A DNA stretch of 64,000 nucleotides from contig CAVRXV010000017.1 in the NCBI GenBank assembly GCA_963725255.1, positions 248,001 to 312,000 of the forward strand, read 5' to 3'. Below are positions 1-9,636 of this stretch, piece by piece. Origin of the DNA: JAIEPX01 sp963725255. GTDB taxonomy: Bacteria > Pseudomonadota > Gammaproteobacteria > JAIEPX01. Made by a program: the position numbers and the translations under genes. The notes beneath the pieces were generated by a model. That model did not search any database. It saw nothing but the letters and a program-made list of their open reading frames with translations, and was not told where the DNA came from. The number at the start of each line of letters is the position of its first letter. The first letter of the stretch is position 1.

Positions 1-1
1 C

Positions 2-184
2 GCACCACCTACCATTTTATTTTTTGGACCTGAATGTCGGGAACTCAAACAATATCGGGTCGTGGGTGAAATGAATGCAGAGAAATTTAAAGCATTGCTT
101 CAGATGATTTTAGCCGACGAAGAATTGCACAAAAAGCAGGCCCAACAAAAAGACAAAGAAGACGACGGGAAAATTTGCATATAA
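2..184 (+). CDS. dsbD: C-terminal end of a DsbD-like thiol:disulfide interchange protein (partial)
   Basis: Open from the left edge in the frame starting at base 2 and ending with TAA at 182-184, about 60 residues. The segment reads APPTILFFGPECREL, then a VVGEMNAEKF stretch. This matches the last thioredoxin-fold strand and helix of the periplasmic C-terminal domain of DsbD, where a cis-proline TxPTxxFF motif is followed by a (R/V)xGxM/F motif. DsbD passes electrons from cytoplasmic thioredoxin to periplasmic disulfide isomerases. The tail after the fold is lysine/glutamine-rich. dsbD lies upstream of accB in several gammaproteobacteria, which supports the call. A generic thioredoxin-like protein is the alternative, because the catalytic CxxC lies outside the window. 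Confidence 0.6.
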   Translation, partial: APPTILFFGPECRELKQYRVVGEMNAEKFKALLQMILADEELHKKQAQQKDKEDDGKICI

Positions 185-204
185 CCAAAATTCTTAGGTT
201 AACT

Positions 205-234
205 ACACTTTGTAGTAGATCCACTACAAAGTGT
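205..234. terminator. Hairpin after the dsbD-like gene, possible terminator
   Basis: A perfect 12-bp inverted repeat (ACACTTTGTAGT at 205-216 and its complement at 223-234) with a 6-base loop lies 20 bases after the stop. No clear U-tract follows, so intrinsic termination is only possible. From 235 to the accB start I see no gene. Confidence 0.4.
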
Positions 235-435
235 GCGTAATAAGTGTGTGTGACAAACTATGAGAAGAAGTCCTATTCACTCTGCTCCGCCCTAACCAAT
301 ATGCTGACAAAATGCACCATTTTCGTCTAAACTGGAGAGATCATCTTCGAACTGGACAAAATCGTCAAGATAGTGCAGAATCGGCGTCTTGCCTCAAAAA
401 GGCTTTATTGTATCCGATTGAAAGGGGTTGAAACA

Positions 436-900
436 GTGGATATTCGTAAAATTCGTAAGTTGATCGAACTCATCAACGAGACCGGGGTCGCCGAGATCGA
501 AGTGCACGAAGATAAAGAATCTGTGCGCATCAGTCGATACTCGCATGCGCCTGCACAGGCTACTCCCGTGCATTATGCTCAACAGCCTGAATCTCACTCA
601 GCATCATCACAACCTAACACTCAAGCTCCTCAAGCCGCTACCCCCAAAGAAAGCACCCCAACCAAGGGTTACACGGTCAAATCGCCAATGGTCGGCACTG
701 TGTATTTAGCCCCAACACCAGGCGAGAAGCCGTTTGTGGAAGTGGGTCAACGCGTAGAAGTGGGTGATGTATTATGCTTAATCGAAGCGATGAAAATGTA
801 TAATCAAATTGAAGCGGATAAAGCAGGTGTCATCAGCGCACGATTAATCGACAATGAATCGCCTGTTGAATTCGATCAACCTCTGTTTATCATTGAGTAA
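436..900 (+). CDS. accB: Biotin carboxyl carrier protein of acetyl-CoA carboxylase
   Basis: Carries biotin for acetyl-CoA carboxylase, the first committed step of fatty-acid synthesis; AccC charges it with CO2. I chose the GTG at 436, preceded by an AAAGGGG ribosome site. The protein then begins VDIRKIRKLIELI, as AccB proteins do; an ATG at 373 would add 21 non-conserved residues. About 154 residues. Layout: N-terminal dimerisation helix, a Pro/Ala/Gln/Ser-rich flexible linker (about residues 35-75), then the biotinyl domain with the EAMKMYNQIE motif, whose central Lys is biotinylated. accC starts 6 bases later, the conserved accBC operon. Very secure. Confidence 0.96.
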   Translation: MDIRKIRKLIELINETGVAEIEVHEDKESVRISRYSHAPAQATPVHYAQQPESHSASSQPNTQAPQAATPKESTPTKGYTVKSPMVGTVYLAPTPGEKPFVEVGQRVEVGDVLCLIEAMKMYNQIEADKAGVISARLIDNESPVEFDQPLFIIE

Positions 901-906
901 TCATCC

Positions 907-2256
907 ATGGTAAAAAAAGTCTTAATCGCCAATCGCGGCGAAATTGCATTACGTATTTTACGGGCCTGCAAAGAACTCAATATTAAAACGGTTGCAATTT
1001 ATTCCACCGCAGATGTTGATCTTAAACATGTTCGCCTTGCTGATGCAGCAATTTGTATCGGCCCTCCTAACGTTGCAAAAAGTTATCTTAATGTGCCAGC
1101 AATTATCAGCGCCGCAGAAATTTCTGAAGTTGATGCCATTCATCCTGGATACGGATTTTTATCTGAAAATGCAGACTTTGCGGAACAAGTTGAAAATAGC
1201 GGATTTATTTTTATTGGCCCACGACCTGAAACAATTCGAACAATGGGAGATAAAGTTTCCGCCATTGAAGAGATGATAAAAGCAAACGTTCCAACAGTAC
1301 CCGGCTCAAATGGAAAATTAGGCCACAATAATGAAGCGAATTTACAAATCGCAAAAGACATCGGCTATCCTGTGATTATTAAAGCATCAGGTGGCGGTGG
1401 TGGTCGTGGTATGCGTATTGTTCGCGACGAAAACGAACTGATTTCACTGATTGCAATGACTCGCACCGAAGCTGAAGCAGCCTTCGGAAATCCCGATGTG
1501 TATATGGAAAAATTCCTTGAACATCCACGTCACATAGAAATTCAAGTGTTAGGTGATGGACAAGGTAATGCGATTCATTTAGGCGAACGAGATTGCTCTG
1601 TACAAAGACGACATCAAAAAGTTATAGAAGAAGCACCCGCCCCTGGAATTACCGAAGAAGACAGACAACGCGTTGGTATGCGCTGCGTAAAAGCGTGCAA
1701 GGAAATGAAATATCGCGGAGCAGGAACATTTGAATTTCTCTATGAAAACGGGGAATTTTATTTCATCGAAATGAATACTCGCGTACAAGTCGAACATCCT
1801 GTCACAGAAATGGTCACTGGAATTGATATCGTAAAAGAACAATTATTAATTGCGAGTGGTCAAAAATTGCGTTACAAACAAGAAGACATTTCAATCAAAG
1901 GTCACGCGATTGAGTGTCGAATCAATGCCGAAGATCCTCGATCATTTTTACCCTCTCCCGGAAAGATTAATTTATTCCACGCACCTGGCGGCCCTGGAAT
2001 TCGTGTAGATAGTCATATTTATACGGGATATTCTGTGCCTCCTTATTACGATTCAATGATTGGAAAAATTATTAGCCATGGCGAAAATAGAGAAAATGCT
2101 ATTGCAAAAATGAAAAATGCATTATTTGAATTGATTGTAGACGGCATTAAAACAAATATTGAATTACATCAAGATATACTCTCAGATCCGAAATTTCAAA
2201 AAGGGTGTCAAAATATTCATTTTCTTGAAAAAAAATTAGCCTCTGAAAAACAATAA
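907..2256 (+). CDS. accC: Acetyl-CoA carboxylase biotin carboxylase subunit
   Basis: ATP-dependent carboxylation of the biotin on AccB, using bicarbonate. 449 residues, the usual length. Visible: the N-terminal KVLIANRGEIALRILRA signature, the ATP-grasp glycine-rich loop KASGGGGGRGMRIV, the central EKFLEHPRHIEIQVLGD segment, and the catalytic FIEMNTRVQVEHPVTE motif. It lies directly behind accB, with only 6 bases between stop and start, so the two are very probably co-transcribed. prmA follows after 10 bases and may belong to the same transcript, an accB-accC-prmA arrangement known in gammaproteobacteria. No damage seen. Confidence 0.98.
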   Translation: MVKKVLIANRGEIALRILRACKELNIKTVAIYSTADVDLKHVRLADAAICIGPPNVAKSYLNVPAIISAAEISEVDAIHPGYGFLSENADFAEQVENSGFIFIGPRPETIRTMGDKVSAIEEMIKANVPTVPGSNGKLGHNNEANLQIAKDIGYPVIIKASGGGGGRGMRIVRDENELISLIAMTRTEAEAAFGNPDVYMEKFLEHPRHIEIQVLGDGQGNAIHLGERDCSVQRRHQKVIEEAPAPGITEEDRQRVGMRCVKACKEMKYRGAGTFEFLYENGEFYFIEMNTRVQVEHPVTEMVTGIDIVKEQLLIASGQKLRYKQEDISIKGHAIECRINAEDPRSFLPSPGKINLFHAPGGPGIRVDSHIYTGYSVPPYYDSMIGKIISHGENRENAIAKMKNALFELIVDGIKTNIELHQDILSDPKFQKGCQNIHFLEKKLASEKQ

Positions 2257-2266
2257 GAGAAATCAG

Positions 2267-3151
2267 ATGCCTTTTTTACAAATGACGCTGGCCACCAGTC
2301 GAGAACAAGCAGAGACGTTAAGTAATACATTGGAAAATCTAGGCGCTCTTGCCATTACATTACAAGATGCACAAGACCAACCTATTTATGCGCCCGGTCT
2401 GGGAGAAACTCCGCTCTGGGATCATATTAAATTAACTTCATTATTTGATGAATACGCTGATTTACCCAATATAATGCTGGAATTACAAAATCAATTTGGC
2501 AACGAAATTTCTAAAAATTCCACCGTTGAATTAATTGTCGATCAAGCGTGGGAACATACTTGGAAAAATGACTTCAAGCCTCAATGTTATTTAAATAAAT
2601 TGTGGATTTATCCAAGCTGGGAATTACCAGCAGAACGTCCTGCACACAGTTTAATTCTCGATCCTGGAATGGCATTTGGCACAGGAAAACATCCTACAAC
2701 ACAATTATGTTTAACATGGCTCACAAAAAATATTTCACAACCAGATCTCGTCATCGATTACGGTTGTGGATCTGGAATTTTAGCTATTGCAGCCATAAAA
2801 CTTGGCGCGAAAAAAGTATTTGCAGTTGATAACGATCCTCAAGCTCTTATTGCAACACGTGAAAATGCAGAGCTGAACGAAATATCCCCTGAAAAACTTC
2901 AAACATTCTTACCGGAGGAATTACTGCCTGTACACGCCGATATTTTGATCGCTAATATTTTGGCTTTGCCCCTCATCGAATTATCAACCCATTTTTCTCA
3001 ACTTCTAAAACCTGGTGGAAAAATTGTTTTGTCAGGCATTCTTGCCAACCAAGTCGACGCCATTACTACTGCCTATTCTACTTGGGTCACTTTCGATCCC
3101 CCCGAGTTTCAGCAAGAGTGGGCCTGCCTTTGCGGGAGGGGTCAGATCTAA
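2267..3151 (+). CDS. prmA: Ribosomal protein L11 methyltransferase
   Basis: S-adenosylmethionine-dependent methylation of ribosomal protein L11. 294 residues, the normal size. The AdoMet-binding elements are clear: LDPGMAFGTGKHPTT, VIDYGCGSGILAIAA and the VDNDPQA acidic loop; a later NILALPL motif is the family catalytic NxxxxxL site. It follows accC by 10 bases. The last four codons and the stop (RGQI*) are supplied by the first copy of a palindromic repeat (AGGGGTCAGATCTAA), so the natural C-terminus has been replaced or trimmed by a few residues. The catalytic core is untouched, so I expect it to be functional. Confidence 0.96.
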   Translation: MPFLQMTLATSREQAETLSNTLENLGALAITLQDAQDQPIYAPGLGETPLWDHIKLTSLFDEYADLPNIMLELQNQFGNEISKNSTVELIVDQAWEHTWKNDFKPQCYLNKLWIYPSWELPAERPAHSLILDPGMAFGTGKHPTTQLCLTWLTKNISQPDLVIDYGCGSGILAIAAIKLGAKKVFAVDNDPQALIATRENAELNEISPEKLQTFLPEELLPVHADILIANILALPLIELSTHFSQLLKPGGKIVLSGILANQVDAITTAYSTWVTFDPPEFQQEWACLCGRGQI

Positions 3152-3240
3152 GTTTGATGGGTTCTGGAGAAGGGGTCAGATCTTTGCTTGATGTATATTC
3201 AAATCTTGAGTATACATCAAGCAAAGATCTGACCATCCCA
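3135..3240. repeat. Palindromic GGGGTCAGATCT repeat cluster after prmA
   Basis: Two copies of the AGGGGTCAGATCT end motif stand in tandem (3137-3151 and 3171-3183). The second begins a perfect 24-bp inverted repeat (3174-3197 and 3211-3234) around a 13-base loop. The first copy encodes the end of prmA. The hairpin could also terminate prmA transcripts, though no U-tract is obvious. The rest of the gap up to 3356 shows no gene. Confidence 0.85.
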
Positions 3241-3356
3241 AATGACCCTTTTCTTCTCTCTTGATTAATAACCCCAAATTTTATATTATTAAAAATTATG
3301 ATTAATATCGAGAAACCCTTGTGGTCTTGAATAAATTATTTAGTGGTTTCTGAACT

Positions 3357-6300
3357 ATGAACAAAAATATTATTGAACTCTTGGATGCCTCTTTAAATCA
3401 AAAGGATGAGCAAAAAGCAATCGTTGGTGAAAGGGGACCACGCTCTAATGATCCTGCTGATAAGATATTTCTTGATTTAAATTCAAGCGCAAAAGGACGT
3501 AACATTCTCAGGCTTATCGAAACAGCAATTGAGTATATTGGCAAGGAAGTCCTACACCAAGGAGAGGAAATCAAATTATCATGGAGCCATATTGAAACCT
3601 ATTTAAAAACATGGGTGCCCAATGGCTATGATTTGCACGGTATCATTGATTTTACTTTTCGCTCAGTCATGTCAAAGATCGATCCCGTAAATTCAAAAGG
3701 TTTGTGTCATATTATTTTCAAAGGAGCTCACGAACAAATTGCGCTAGCGTATGTTGATTTTTTACGGCCTATTTTACTGATCAGAAATATTGAATATCCA
3801 AAGATAGTTAACGGTGATGTTGTTCTGATGGAAGAGCAATTTTTCTTTTGTCGACATTTTGTATTAGATAAAAACGGCAAAATAGTTCTACAAGACCCTC
3901 ATAACCTGCTCAATAATGACATGCTGTTAAAAACTTTGCGGGCGGATATATTTGATTTCAGCTTTCAATTTATTTTAGGCATCATACCGAGTGAAAATGG
4001 GACAAGACACTTGCAAAATCTACGTCCTGGAAATCGAAAACCTTATGTCGTTACACCACTAGGCACTGTTGAAGCGAGACTTCATAAAAAATCAACCCAT
4101 ACTCCAGAAGAGAAAGCGGGCTTTTCTCAAGTTCAATCTTGCACTCTCATCGACAAACAATTATTGAGTCCTGCTTTTGGTTTTTCAAAAAGTAGAAATG
4201 CCAAGCTCTATGGCTTGATGACTGATAGCAGAGATGCGCTAATTACACGTCTAATGGTTAATGATGGAGGGACTGTATCACGATTATTTGACTATGACTC
4301 TCATGAATCAGCTCAAAAAAGCTGGTCTTACTCTGGTTATAATGCCGATAAAAAACAAAAGCGTATTTTTTCAAAAAATGAATTGGATGACTTCAAGGTT
4401 AGAAATATTGAGGTAAGAGCAGAAAGCACTTCGACAAACGAATTACTGGCGCGATTGAGATTTAATCCCTACCGCAGCGTAGTGAGCATTTGCACAGATA
4501 CATTAGAGTCTCGATTATTGGCCTATGATTTTGCTCAAGAATTATTGGAGCAGTTTGCTAGCTATGCGGAAAAAATGGGCACTACCTTTGATCCAAATTT
4601 CCAATTACCCATCATTTTTTATGTTGCGCAATCTGTTCGTGGCCATGATATAAAACTATACACAGATGAGATGCGTCAAATAGATCAAGCCGAAGCGTTA
4701 GCGATATACAGTGACATCGATCGAAGGAATGACAAATATAACGCCAATAACTATGAGTTTCTATTGGGTTTAACAGCAATAACTCTAGAAGTATTGTTAG
4801 AACCCGTAGTTTGCAAATGGTCGACACCGCTTAAAGTGCCCTTAGCTCTTGCTATGTTGCGCAATGGCAATGTTCGCATGTTGATGCGTTTATTGAGACT
4901 CGGTAAGAAATCACAGCCCGATCTTCGTGAAGAGCTGGTCGAATTTATCGTAAAAAATAAATTGGTCAAACAGAATGATCTCGCTATTACTGGGCTAATA
5001 GTCGATGAACAATTTGATATAGCGAATACGTTCATTGCTGAAACGCAATCTGTCATTAACAAATTACCCAGCGATGATCGATGCATCAACTCCACTTTAG
5101 TGGATCATTTTCGAGAGAAAGGCAATCCTCGTCAAATAAAATACACTGGTCTTGAACAGACCTGGCTTCAGGACCCAATAAAAAATTGGGTCCCCATAAC
5201 ACTTTTTATCAAAGAACACCCTGAACTACCCCGCACTTTTTTAGGTGAATTACTGCGTATCGCTTGTATAACGAAAGAACATAATGCCGCAAAATTTCTA
5301 TTAGATAATGGCGCACCTATGAATGCCAATAATACTCCTGCCGATGGTTCTGGGTGCATTGCTCTCATAAGCATGGCTGCAATGGAAAAAGACTGGGAGA
5401 TGGTCACTTTATTTTGCAAATATAAGAGTGATGCTGATGATAGCTTGGAATTTGGATTCGCATTATTCCTAGCAATCAGTGATGGCCAACTTAACCTGGC
5501 AAAAGTGTTATTGCAAGCAGGTGCGAAAGCCACTTGGCGTAATAATTCTCACTATGCTATTGAATATCGATTGAGATCAACGTTAAGCCTAGCTTTAGAG
5601 CGTGGTTTCGATGAGCTATTGCCTCAATTAATCGAATATGAAAAAACATCCACGGATATTCATGCAGTTTTTCGTTCTGAACAAGCCTTAAAGTTGGCTC
5701 TTGAAAAAGGCAATCATGTCGCTGTGGAATTAATTCAAGGCAATTTTGGGACTATAACTTTAACGAGTGTTGATCAAAACACCAATATTTTCCAGCAAGT
5801 ATTAGAGGCATTTATCACGGGTGGGCGTGTTCTAGCGAATAAAGTATTACTGAATTACTGTCGTACGTATCAATTACTACCGAACGATAACGAGTTGACT
5901 GCTTATCCTCGAGAATGGTTAATAAAATTATTACAACACCGGTTCAATGTTAAAGATAGCGAACATATTGTTAAGGGCTTGCGCTTAATATTATCTTTTT
6001 TTCGCCACGCTCAACTGCAAAACCGTTGCGTCGAAATATTAATTGACTTCGTACTGAAAAACAGCGTTGAGTCACTACAACCACAAGAAAATTTCCCAAC
6101 ACAAGGATGGTTGACACTTTTATCGAGCGACGAAGTAGGAAAAATTGTGATTAGTGGCATTTTGGAAAATCTCCCACAACAGGTCAGAGATACTCTAAAA
6201 ACAGAAAATAGGATTAAGAATACAACTGATACTATGACCATAACCCCCATCAGTATGGTGGCTAAAGCAAAAGAGTGGGAGCTAGTGCGGCGAATCATTG

Positions 6301-9035
6301 ACTATCCTACCGATGCTGAAGACAAATCAGAATATGGATACGCCTTATACGAGGCCCTACAGAACGGACTGGTTGCATTAGCAAGATTGTTATTGGCGGC
6401 TGGAGCTAAACCCACTTGGCGTAGTAATAATCAGTATTATGAGTATCAATTTGTATCCACGCTTTGGGTTGCTATAGATTTGGGGTTGAATGAATTATTA
6501 CCTGAATTGATCGAACATGAAAAAGAATATCATGATGAATATTCTCTGATAAGGATAGAGAATGCACTTGAGCATGCTAATGAAAAAAACAACCATGAAG
6601 CAATTCAAATTCTACAAGAAAAATTGGGACCGATAACATTATTTGATGATACTAATATTATACCTAGCATTTGCCGACGAGTCTTAGTGGTAATGAGAAT
6701 AGCAGGTGAGGCTAATGCTAAAGAGCGATTACTGAAGTACTTACAGCAGTACCAATTACTGCCCAACGATAACGATCAGATGGCTCCCGTACAGGAGTGG
6801 AGAGCAAAATTATTTCAACACCATATCAGTCACTACTTATTTATGAAAGATGATTTTTGTGAAGTCTTAAAGCTGCTCATGCCAAGTATCAGCCCACTCG
6901 AAATTAAAGCCCGCTGTACTTCAGCTTTAATTGATTGGGCACTCAAAAAGCCTGATTTATCCGCATTAATTGCTAACGTATCTAGCCTCACTGATCAGGA
7001 TACGCTAAAAAGTATTGGATCTAGTGTGATTCACGACTTTGCTAGATCTCTCAATAATAATAGTTGGGAAGTACTGAAAAGAATTGATAAGGATGAATCA
7101 GATCGCAAAGGCATTACACCTATCAGTAGCGCAGCGATGGAAAACGAATGGGCATTTGTACGGCAATTTACAGAACACCCAACCGACATTGATGATAAAT
7201 GTGAATATGGTTATGCCTTGTGGGCTGCACTCAATGCAGGGCAAGAAGAATTGGCAGAATTATTAATTCGAGCAGGCGCTAAACCCATATGGCGCAATAA
7301 TGTAATTCATACACTCGAAGATAAATTGAAGTCCACACCATGGGCTGCCTTAAATTGTGGATCGAATAAGTTATTGCCCCAATTAATCGACTATGAAATA
7401 AACTTTCTTGATGCATATACGATGTTAAGATTTGAACACACGCTTGAGCGAGCTTATGAAAAAGATAACCACGAAGCAATAAGACTTATTCAAGAAAAAG
7501 TGGGACCAATAACGCTAATTGATCCTACTAATAGTGCAGCCAGTATCTGTAGACGAGTCTTAATCTTATTAAGCATTGAAGGTCAGCCTCTGGCTGAAAA
7601 ACGCTTGCTGACTTACTGTCGACAATACCATTTTTTACCTGACGAAAAAGAGTTGACCACGCATGCACAACTCTGGGTGGCGGGCTTATTTCAACGTCAA
7701 TTTTTGGCTAAAAATGCTTGTCTAGTAGTAGAAGGACTGCGAAAAATCATGCCACATCTATGTACTGTGCTGATATCATTCCCTACTGCGGATTTTCAAA
7801 AAATGGCATTGAAAAAGATGGTGCGGTGGATAATGTACTACAAAGAACCTACTTTATTTGGATTAATGACGGCAATTTCTAATATCGAAGATTACGATAC
7901 TCGACATTATTTTGCACAAATTGTGATTAATACTCTCTTAAGATTTCATCCCATTGATGTTTCATTGATTCGAGAAATAATAAGACTTAATTTTTCAACA
8001 GGTTTTGGACAAGAAATATGGAAAATTACTCTGGATAGTCGATGCAATAAGATAAGGACTCGCGTTAATTGGGGGAACAAAAGTGATGATGAGGCTCTGC
8101 TACTTTTTGAAATATATCCCATGATACCAGAGGATCTGCTTAGCAGAATCTATGATTGTGCAATTCATCGATTACAACATAAGATTACACGAGCAGTCAT
8201 AACCAGACCTGATCTCAGTCAGAAAACAAAAAGAAAAATATTATCATTTGCATTGAGTCATAATTTATCCGATAAAGTAGATAGAATGATTCCATTAATG
8301 ATGAGCCTGAATTTTCCTGTCACCGTTAAACATTTGTCAAAAGTTTCTCAATATTCAACCAAAAATCTGATATTTTTATTGATCGATCACATAGATCAGG
8401 TGGAATATTCCACTCCAGAAAAACTATGGGAATGCGTAAAGATTCTTATGCCTACTTTCCCTACGGATTTCAAGCTTGAGAAAAAACTAATCGCTTTATT
8501 GGGCCCTTCGATGATACGACATATCGTGCTCATTTTTTGGCTAATGGACTATCACTCCGAAAAAAACTGCCCTAATTTATCTCGATTTTATAATGATAAT
8601 GAACTGGGCAAAAAACTCTTTACTTCGGGTCTTATCGCTAAATACAAGGAACGCAATAACACCGATGAAGCGATCCTCTCTGCTCTCAATACTTATTTTT
8701 CTGACAATAATATTTTTCCAAAGGAAGATATTTTAATCGAAACCTATAGCATAATACTGGATCATATTGAGTTTGCACCGAAACCAGGCCAAGCGAAGTC
8801 TGCTGGTTTTTTCAGCAAGATATTGCCCGACCTCACCAAGCTTGGACCGTACAATGCGAATTCAGCACTCTCTGACTATCTCAAAGAAAGGCAAGACAAT
8901 GCGCATAGACTCTATAGCTATATGCAAGAACTCGATCAGTTATTGAGAAAATACGAAGAAACTTTAGAAAATAATGAAGTCAATACTCAACTGCTGTTGA
9001 GAGCAAGTTCTCCTAGCTCGATATTCTCGCAGTAA
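3357..9035 (+). CDS. Very large protein with three ankyrin-like repeat modules, candidate Dot/Icm effector
   Basis: 1892 residues, one uninterrupted frame, no signal peptide and no convincing membrane segment. I do not recognise the N-terminal ~600 residues. The middle holds three long homologous modules starting near 5340, 6235 and 7110 (period about 885 bases). Each has an 'xxALxxALxxGLxxLAxLLLxAGAKPTWR' ankyrin-like unit, then LLPxLIExE, a helix ending in NNHEAI, a GPITL turn, and a helix ending QYQLLPND. The C-terminal ~650 residues are helical without clear repeats. Ankyrin-type solenoids bind proteins and are common in secreted effectors of Legionellales, and a Dot/Icm system lies in the same window; the effector role is inference. 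Low GC like its neighbours. The upstream ribosome site is weak, so the start is provisional. Confidence 0.6.
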   Translation: MNKNIIELLDASLNQKDEQKAIVGERGPRSNDPADKIFLDLNSSAKGRNILRLIETAIEYIGKEVLHQGEEIKLSWSHIETYLKTWVPNGYDLHGIIDFTFRSVMSKIDPVNSKGLCHIIFKGAHEQIALAYVDFLRPILLIRNIEYPKIVNGDVVLMEEQFFFCRHFVLDKNGKIVLQDPHNLLNNDMLLKTLRADIFDFSFQFILGIIPSENGTRHLQNLRPGNRKPYVVTPLGTVEARLHKKSTHTPEEKAGFSQVQSCTLIDKQLLSPAFGFSKSRNAKLYGLMTDSRDALITRLMVNDGGTVSRLFDYDSHESAQKSWSYSGYNADKKQKRIFSKNELDDFKVRNIEVRAESTSTNELLARLRFNPYRSVVSICTDTLESRLLAYDFAQELLEQFASYAEKMGTTFDPNFQLPIIFYVAQSVRGHDIKLYTDEMRQIDQAEALAIYSDIDRRNDKYNANNYEFLLGLTAITLEVLLEPVVCKWSTPLKVPLALAMLRNGNVRMLMRLLRLGKKSQPDLREELVEFIVKNKLVKQNDLAITGLIVDEQFDIANTFIAETQSVINKLPSDDRCINSTLVDHFREKGNPRQIKYTGLEQTWLQDPIKNWVPITLFIKEHPELPRTFLGELLRIACITKEHNAAKFLLDNGAPMNANNTPADGSGCIALISMAAMEKDWEMVTLFCKYKSDADDSLEFGFALFLAISDGQLNLAKVLLQAGAKATWRNNSHYAIEYRLRSTLSLALERGFDELLPQLIEYEKTSTDIHAVFRSEQALKLALEKGNHVAVELIQGNFGTITLTSVDQNTNIFQQVLEAFITGGRVLANKVLLNYCRTYQLLPNDNELTAYPREWLIKLLQHRFNVKDSEHIVKGLRLILSFFRHAQLQNRCVEILIDFVLKNSVESLQPQENFPTQGWLTLLSSDEVGKIVISGILENLPQQVRDTLKTENRIKNTTDTMTITPISMVAKAKEWELVRRIIDYPTDAEDKSEYGYALYEALQNGLVALARLLLAAGAKPTWRSNNQYYEYQFVSTLWVAIDLGLNELLPELIEHEKEYHDEYSLIRIENALEHANEKNNHEAIQILQEKLGPITLFDDTNIIPSICRRVLVVMRIAGEANAKERLLKYLQQYQLLPNDNDQMAPVQEWRAKLFQHHISHYLFMKDDFCEVLKLLMPSISPLEIKARCTSALIDWALKKPDLSALIANVSSLTDQDTLKSIGSSVIHDFARSLNNNSWEVLKRIDKDESDRKGITPISSAAMENEWAFVRQFTEHPTDIDDKCEYGYALWAALNAGQEELAELLIRAGAKPIWRNNVIHTLEDKLKSTPWAALNCGSNKLLPQLIDYEINFLDAYTMLRFEHTLERAYEKDNHEAIRLIQEKVGPITLIDPTNSAASICRRVLILLSIEGQPLAEKRLLTYCRQYHFLPDEKELTTHAQLWVAGLFQRQFLAKNACLVVEGLRKIMPHLCTVLISFPTADFQKMALKKMVRWIMYYKEPTLFGLMTAISNIEDYDTRHYFAQIVINTLLRFHPIDVSLIREIIRLNFSTGFGQEIWKITLDSRCNKIRTRVNWGNKSDDEALLLFEIYPMIPEDLLSRIYDCAIHRLQHKITRAVITRPDLSQKTKRKILSFALSHNLSDKVDRMIPLMMSLNFPVTVKHLSKVSQYSTKNLIFLLIDHIDQVEYSTPEKLWECVKILMPTFPTDFKLEKKLIALLGPSMIRHIVLIFWLMDYHSEKNCPNLSRFYNDNELGKKLFTSGLIAKYKERNNTDEAILSALNTYFSDNNIFPKEDILIETYSIILDHIEFAPKPGQAKSAGFFSKILPDLTKLGPYNANSALSDYLKERQDNAHRLYSYMQELDQLLRKYEETLENNEVNTQLLLRASSPSSIFSQ

Positions 9036-9039
9036 AGGA

Positions 9040-9057
9040 AAGGGGTCAAATCTAAGG
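9040..9057. repeat. Single copy of the AAAGGGGTCAAATCTAAGG repeat end
   Basis: One unpaired copy lies between the convergent ankyrin-like gene and the histidine phosphatase gene. Read on the minus strand, its TTAGAT core supplies the TAG stop (9052-9054) of the phosphatase gene. Confidence 0.75.
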
Positions 9058-9636
9058 ACGTCGATTTGAATAAACGCAGTGCCACTGACCGTTTTCAACC
9101 GTGAGATAAGAAACAGCACCCGTCTTGAGTTTGATATTATGTTCTGGCGCAAATCGCGCAACACCATTACTTGTTACCACTAAAATTGTTTGATTAGGCA
9201 ATTGCTTTTCCAGGTCATTCGCGAATTCACGCCATGCTGAAGTTATTTTTTCTGGATCAACATTCCAACCCGCTGGAACACTATTATTTTTTTCCCAATT
9301 TTCTAACGCAGCTTCTCCAATACGGGCCACAACTTCAGTCTCGGGTTTTCCTTCATCAGGACCGTAATCAATTTCATCAAAAATATTAATTGGTGTGATA
9401 TCAAGTTGCAAACCCATTGATGACAGGACTATTTCTGCCGTTAAAATTGTGCGCTTTAATGTACTAGTGTAAACAGCATGAATTTCGGGATGATGCTGAT
9501 GCAAATATTCACCTAATTTTTTGGCCTGTTCTTTTCCGCTATTTGATAAAGGAATATCAGTGCCTCGCCCCACTCGAAGCACAGTATCACCAGGATCAAA
9601 AGTATTTCCGTGTCGAGCAATTAATAAATTAATCAT
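9052..9636 (-). CDS. Histidine phosphatase superfamily (phosphoglycerate mutase-like) protein
   Basis: 194 residues. The N-terminal LLIARHGNT is the RHG phosphohistidine motif, the segment VYTSTLKRTILTAEI carries the second conserved Arg, and the last strand has VVTSNGVAR in place of the usual (S/T)HG. This family transfers phosphate through the RHG histidine; substrates range from phosphoglycerate to nucleotides and sugars, and I cannot fix it here. The usual second catalytic His position reads Asn (SNG), a possible loss of full mutase activity. Its ATG overlaps the TGA of kdsB (ATGA at 9633-9636), so translation is coupled; a role in sugar-phosphate or LPS-precursor metabolism is plausible. 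The stop comes from a repeat copy. Confidence 0.8.
   Translation of the reverse strand: MINLLIARHGNTFDPGDTVLRVGRGTDIPLSNSGKEQAKKLGEYLHQHHPEIHAVYTSTLKRTILTAEIVLSSMGLQLDITPINIFDEIDYGPDEGKPETEVVARIGEAALENWEKNNSVPAGWNVDPEKITSAWREFANDLEKQLPNQTILVVTSNGVARFAPEHNIKLKTGAVSYLTVENGQWHCVYSNRRP

Noticed and set aside
3082..3264. 60-residue plus-strand frame after prmA
   Set aside because: Overlaps the prmA end and a palindromic repeat cluster; the encoded residues are repeat-derived.
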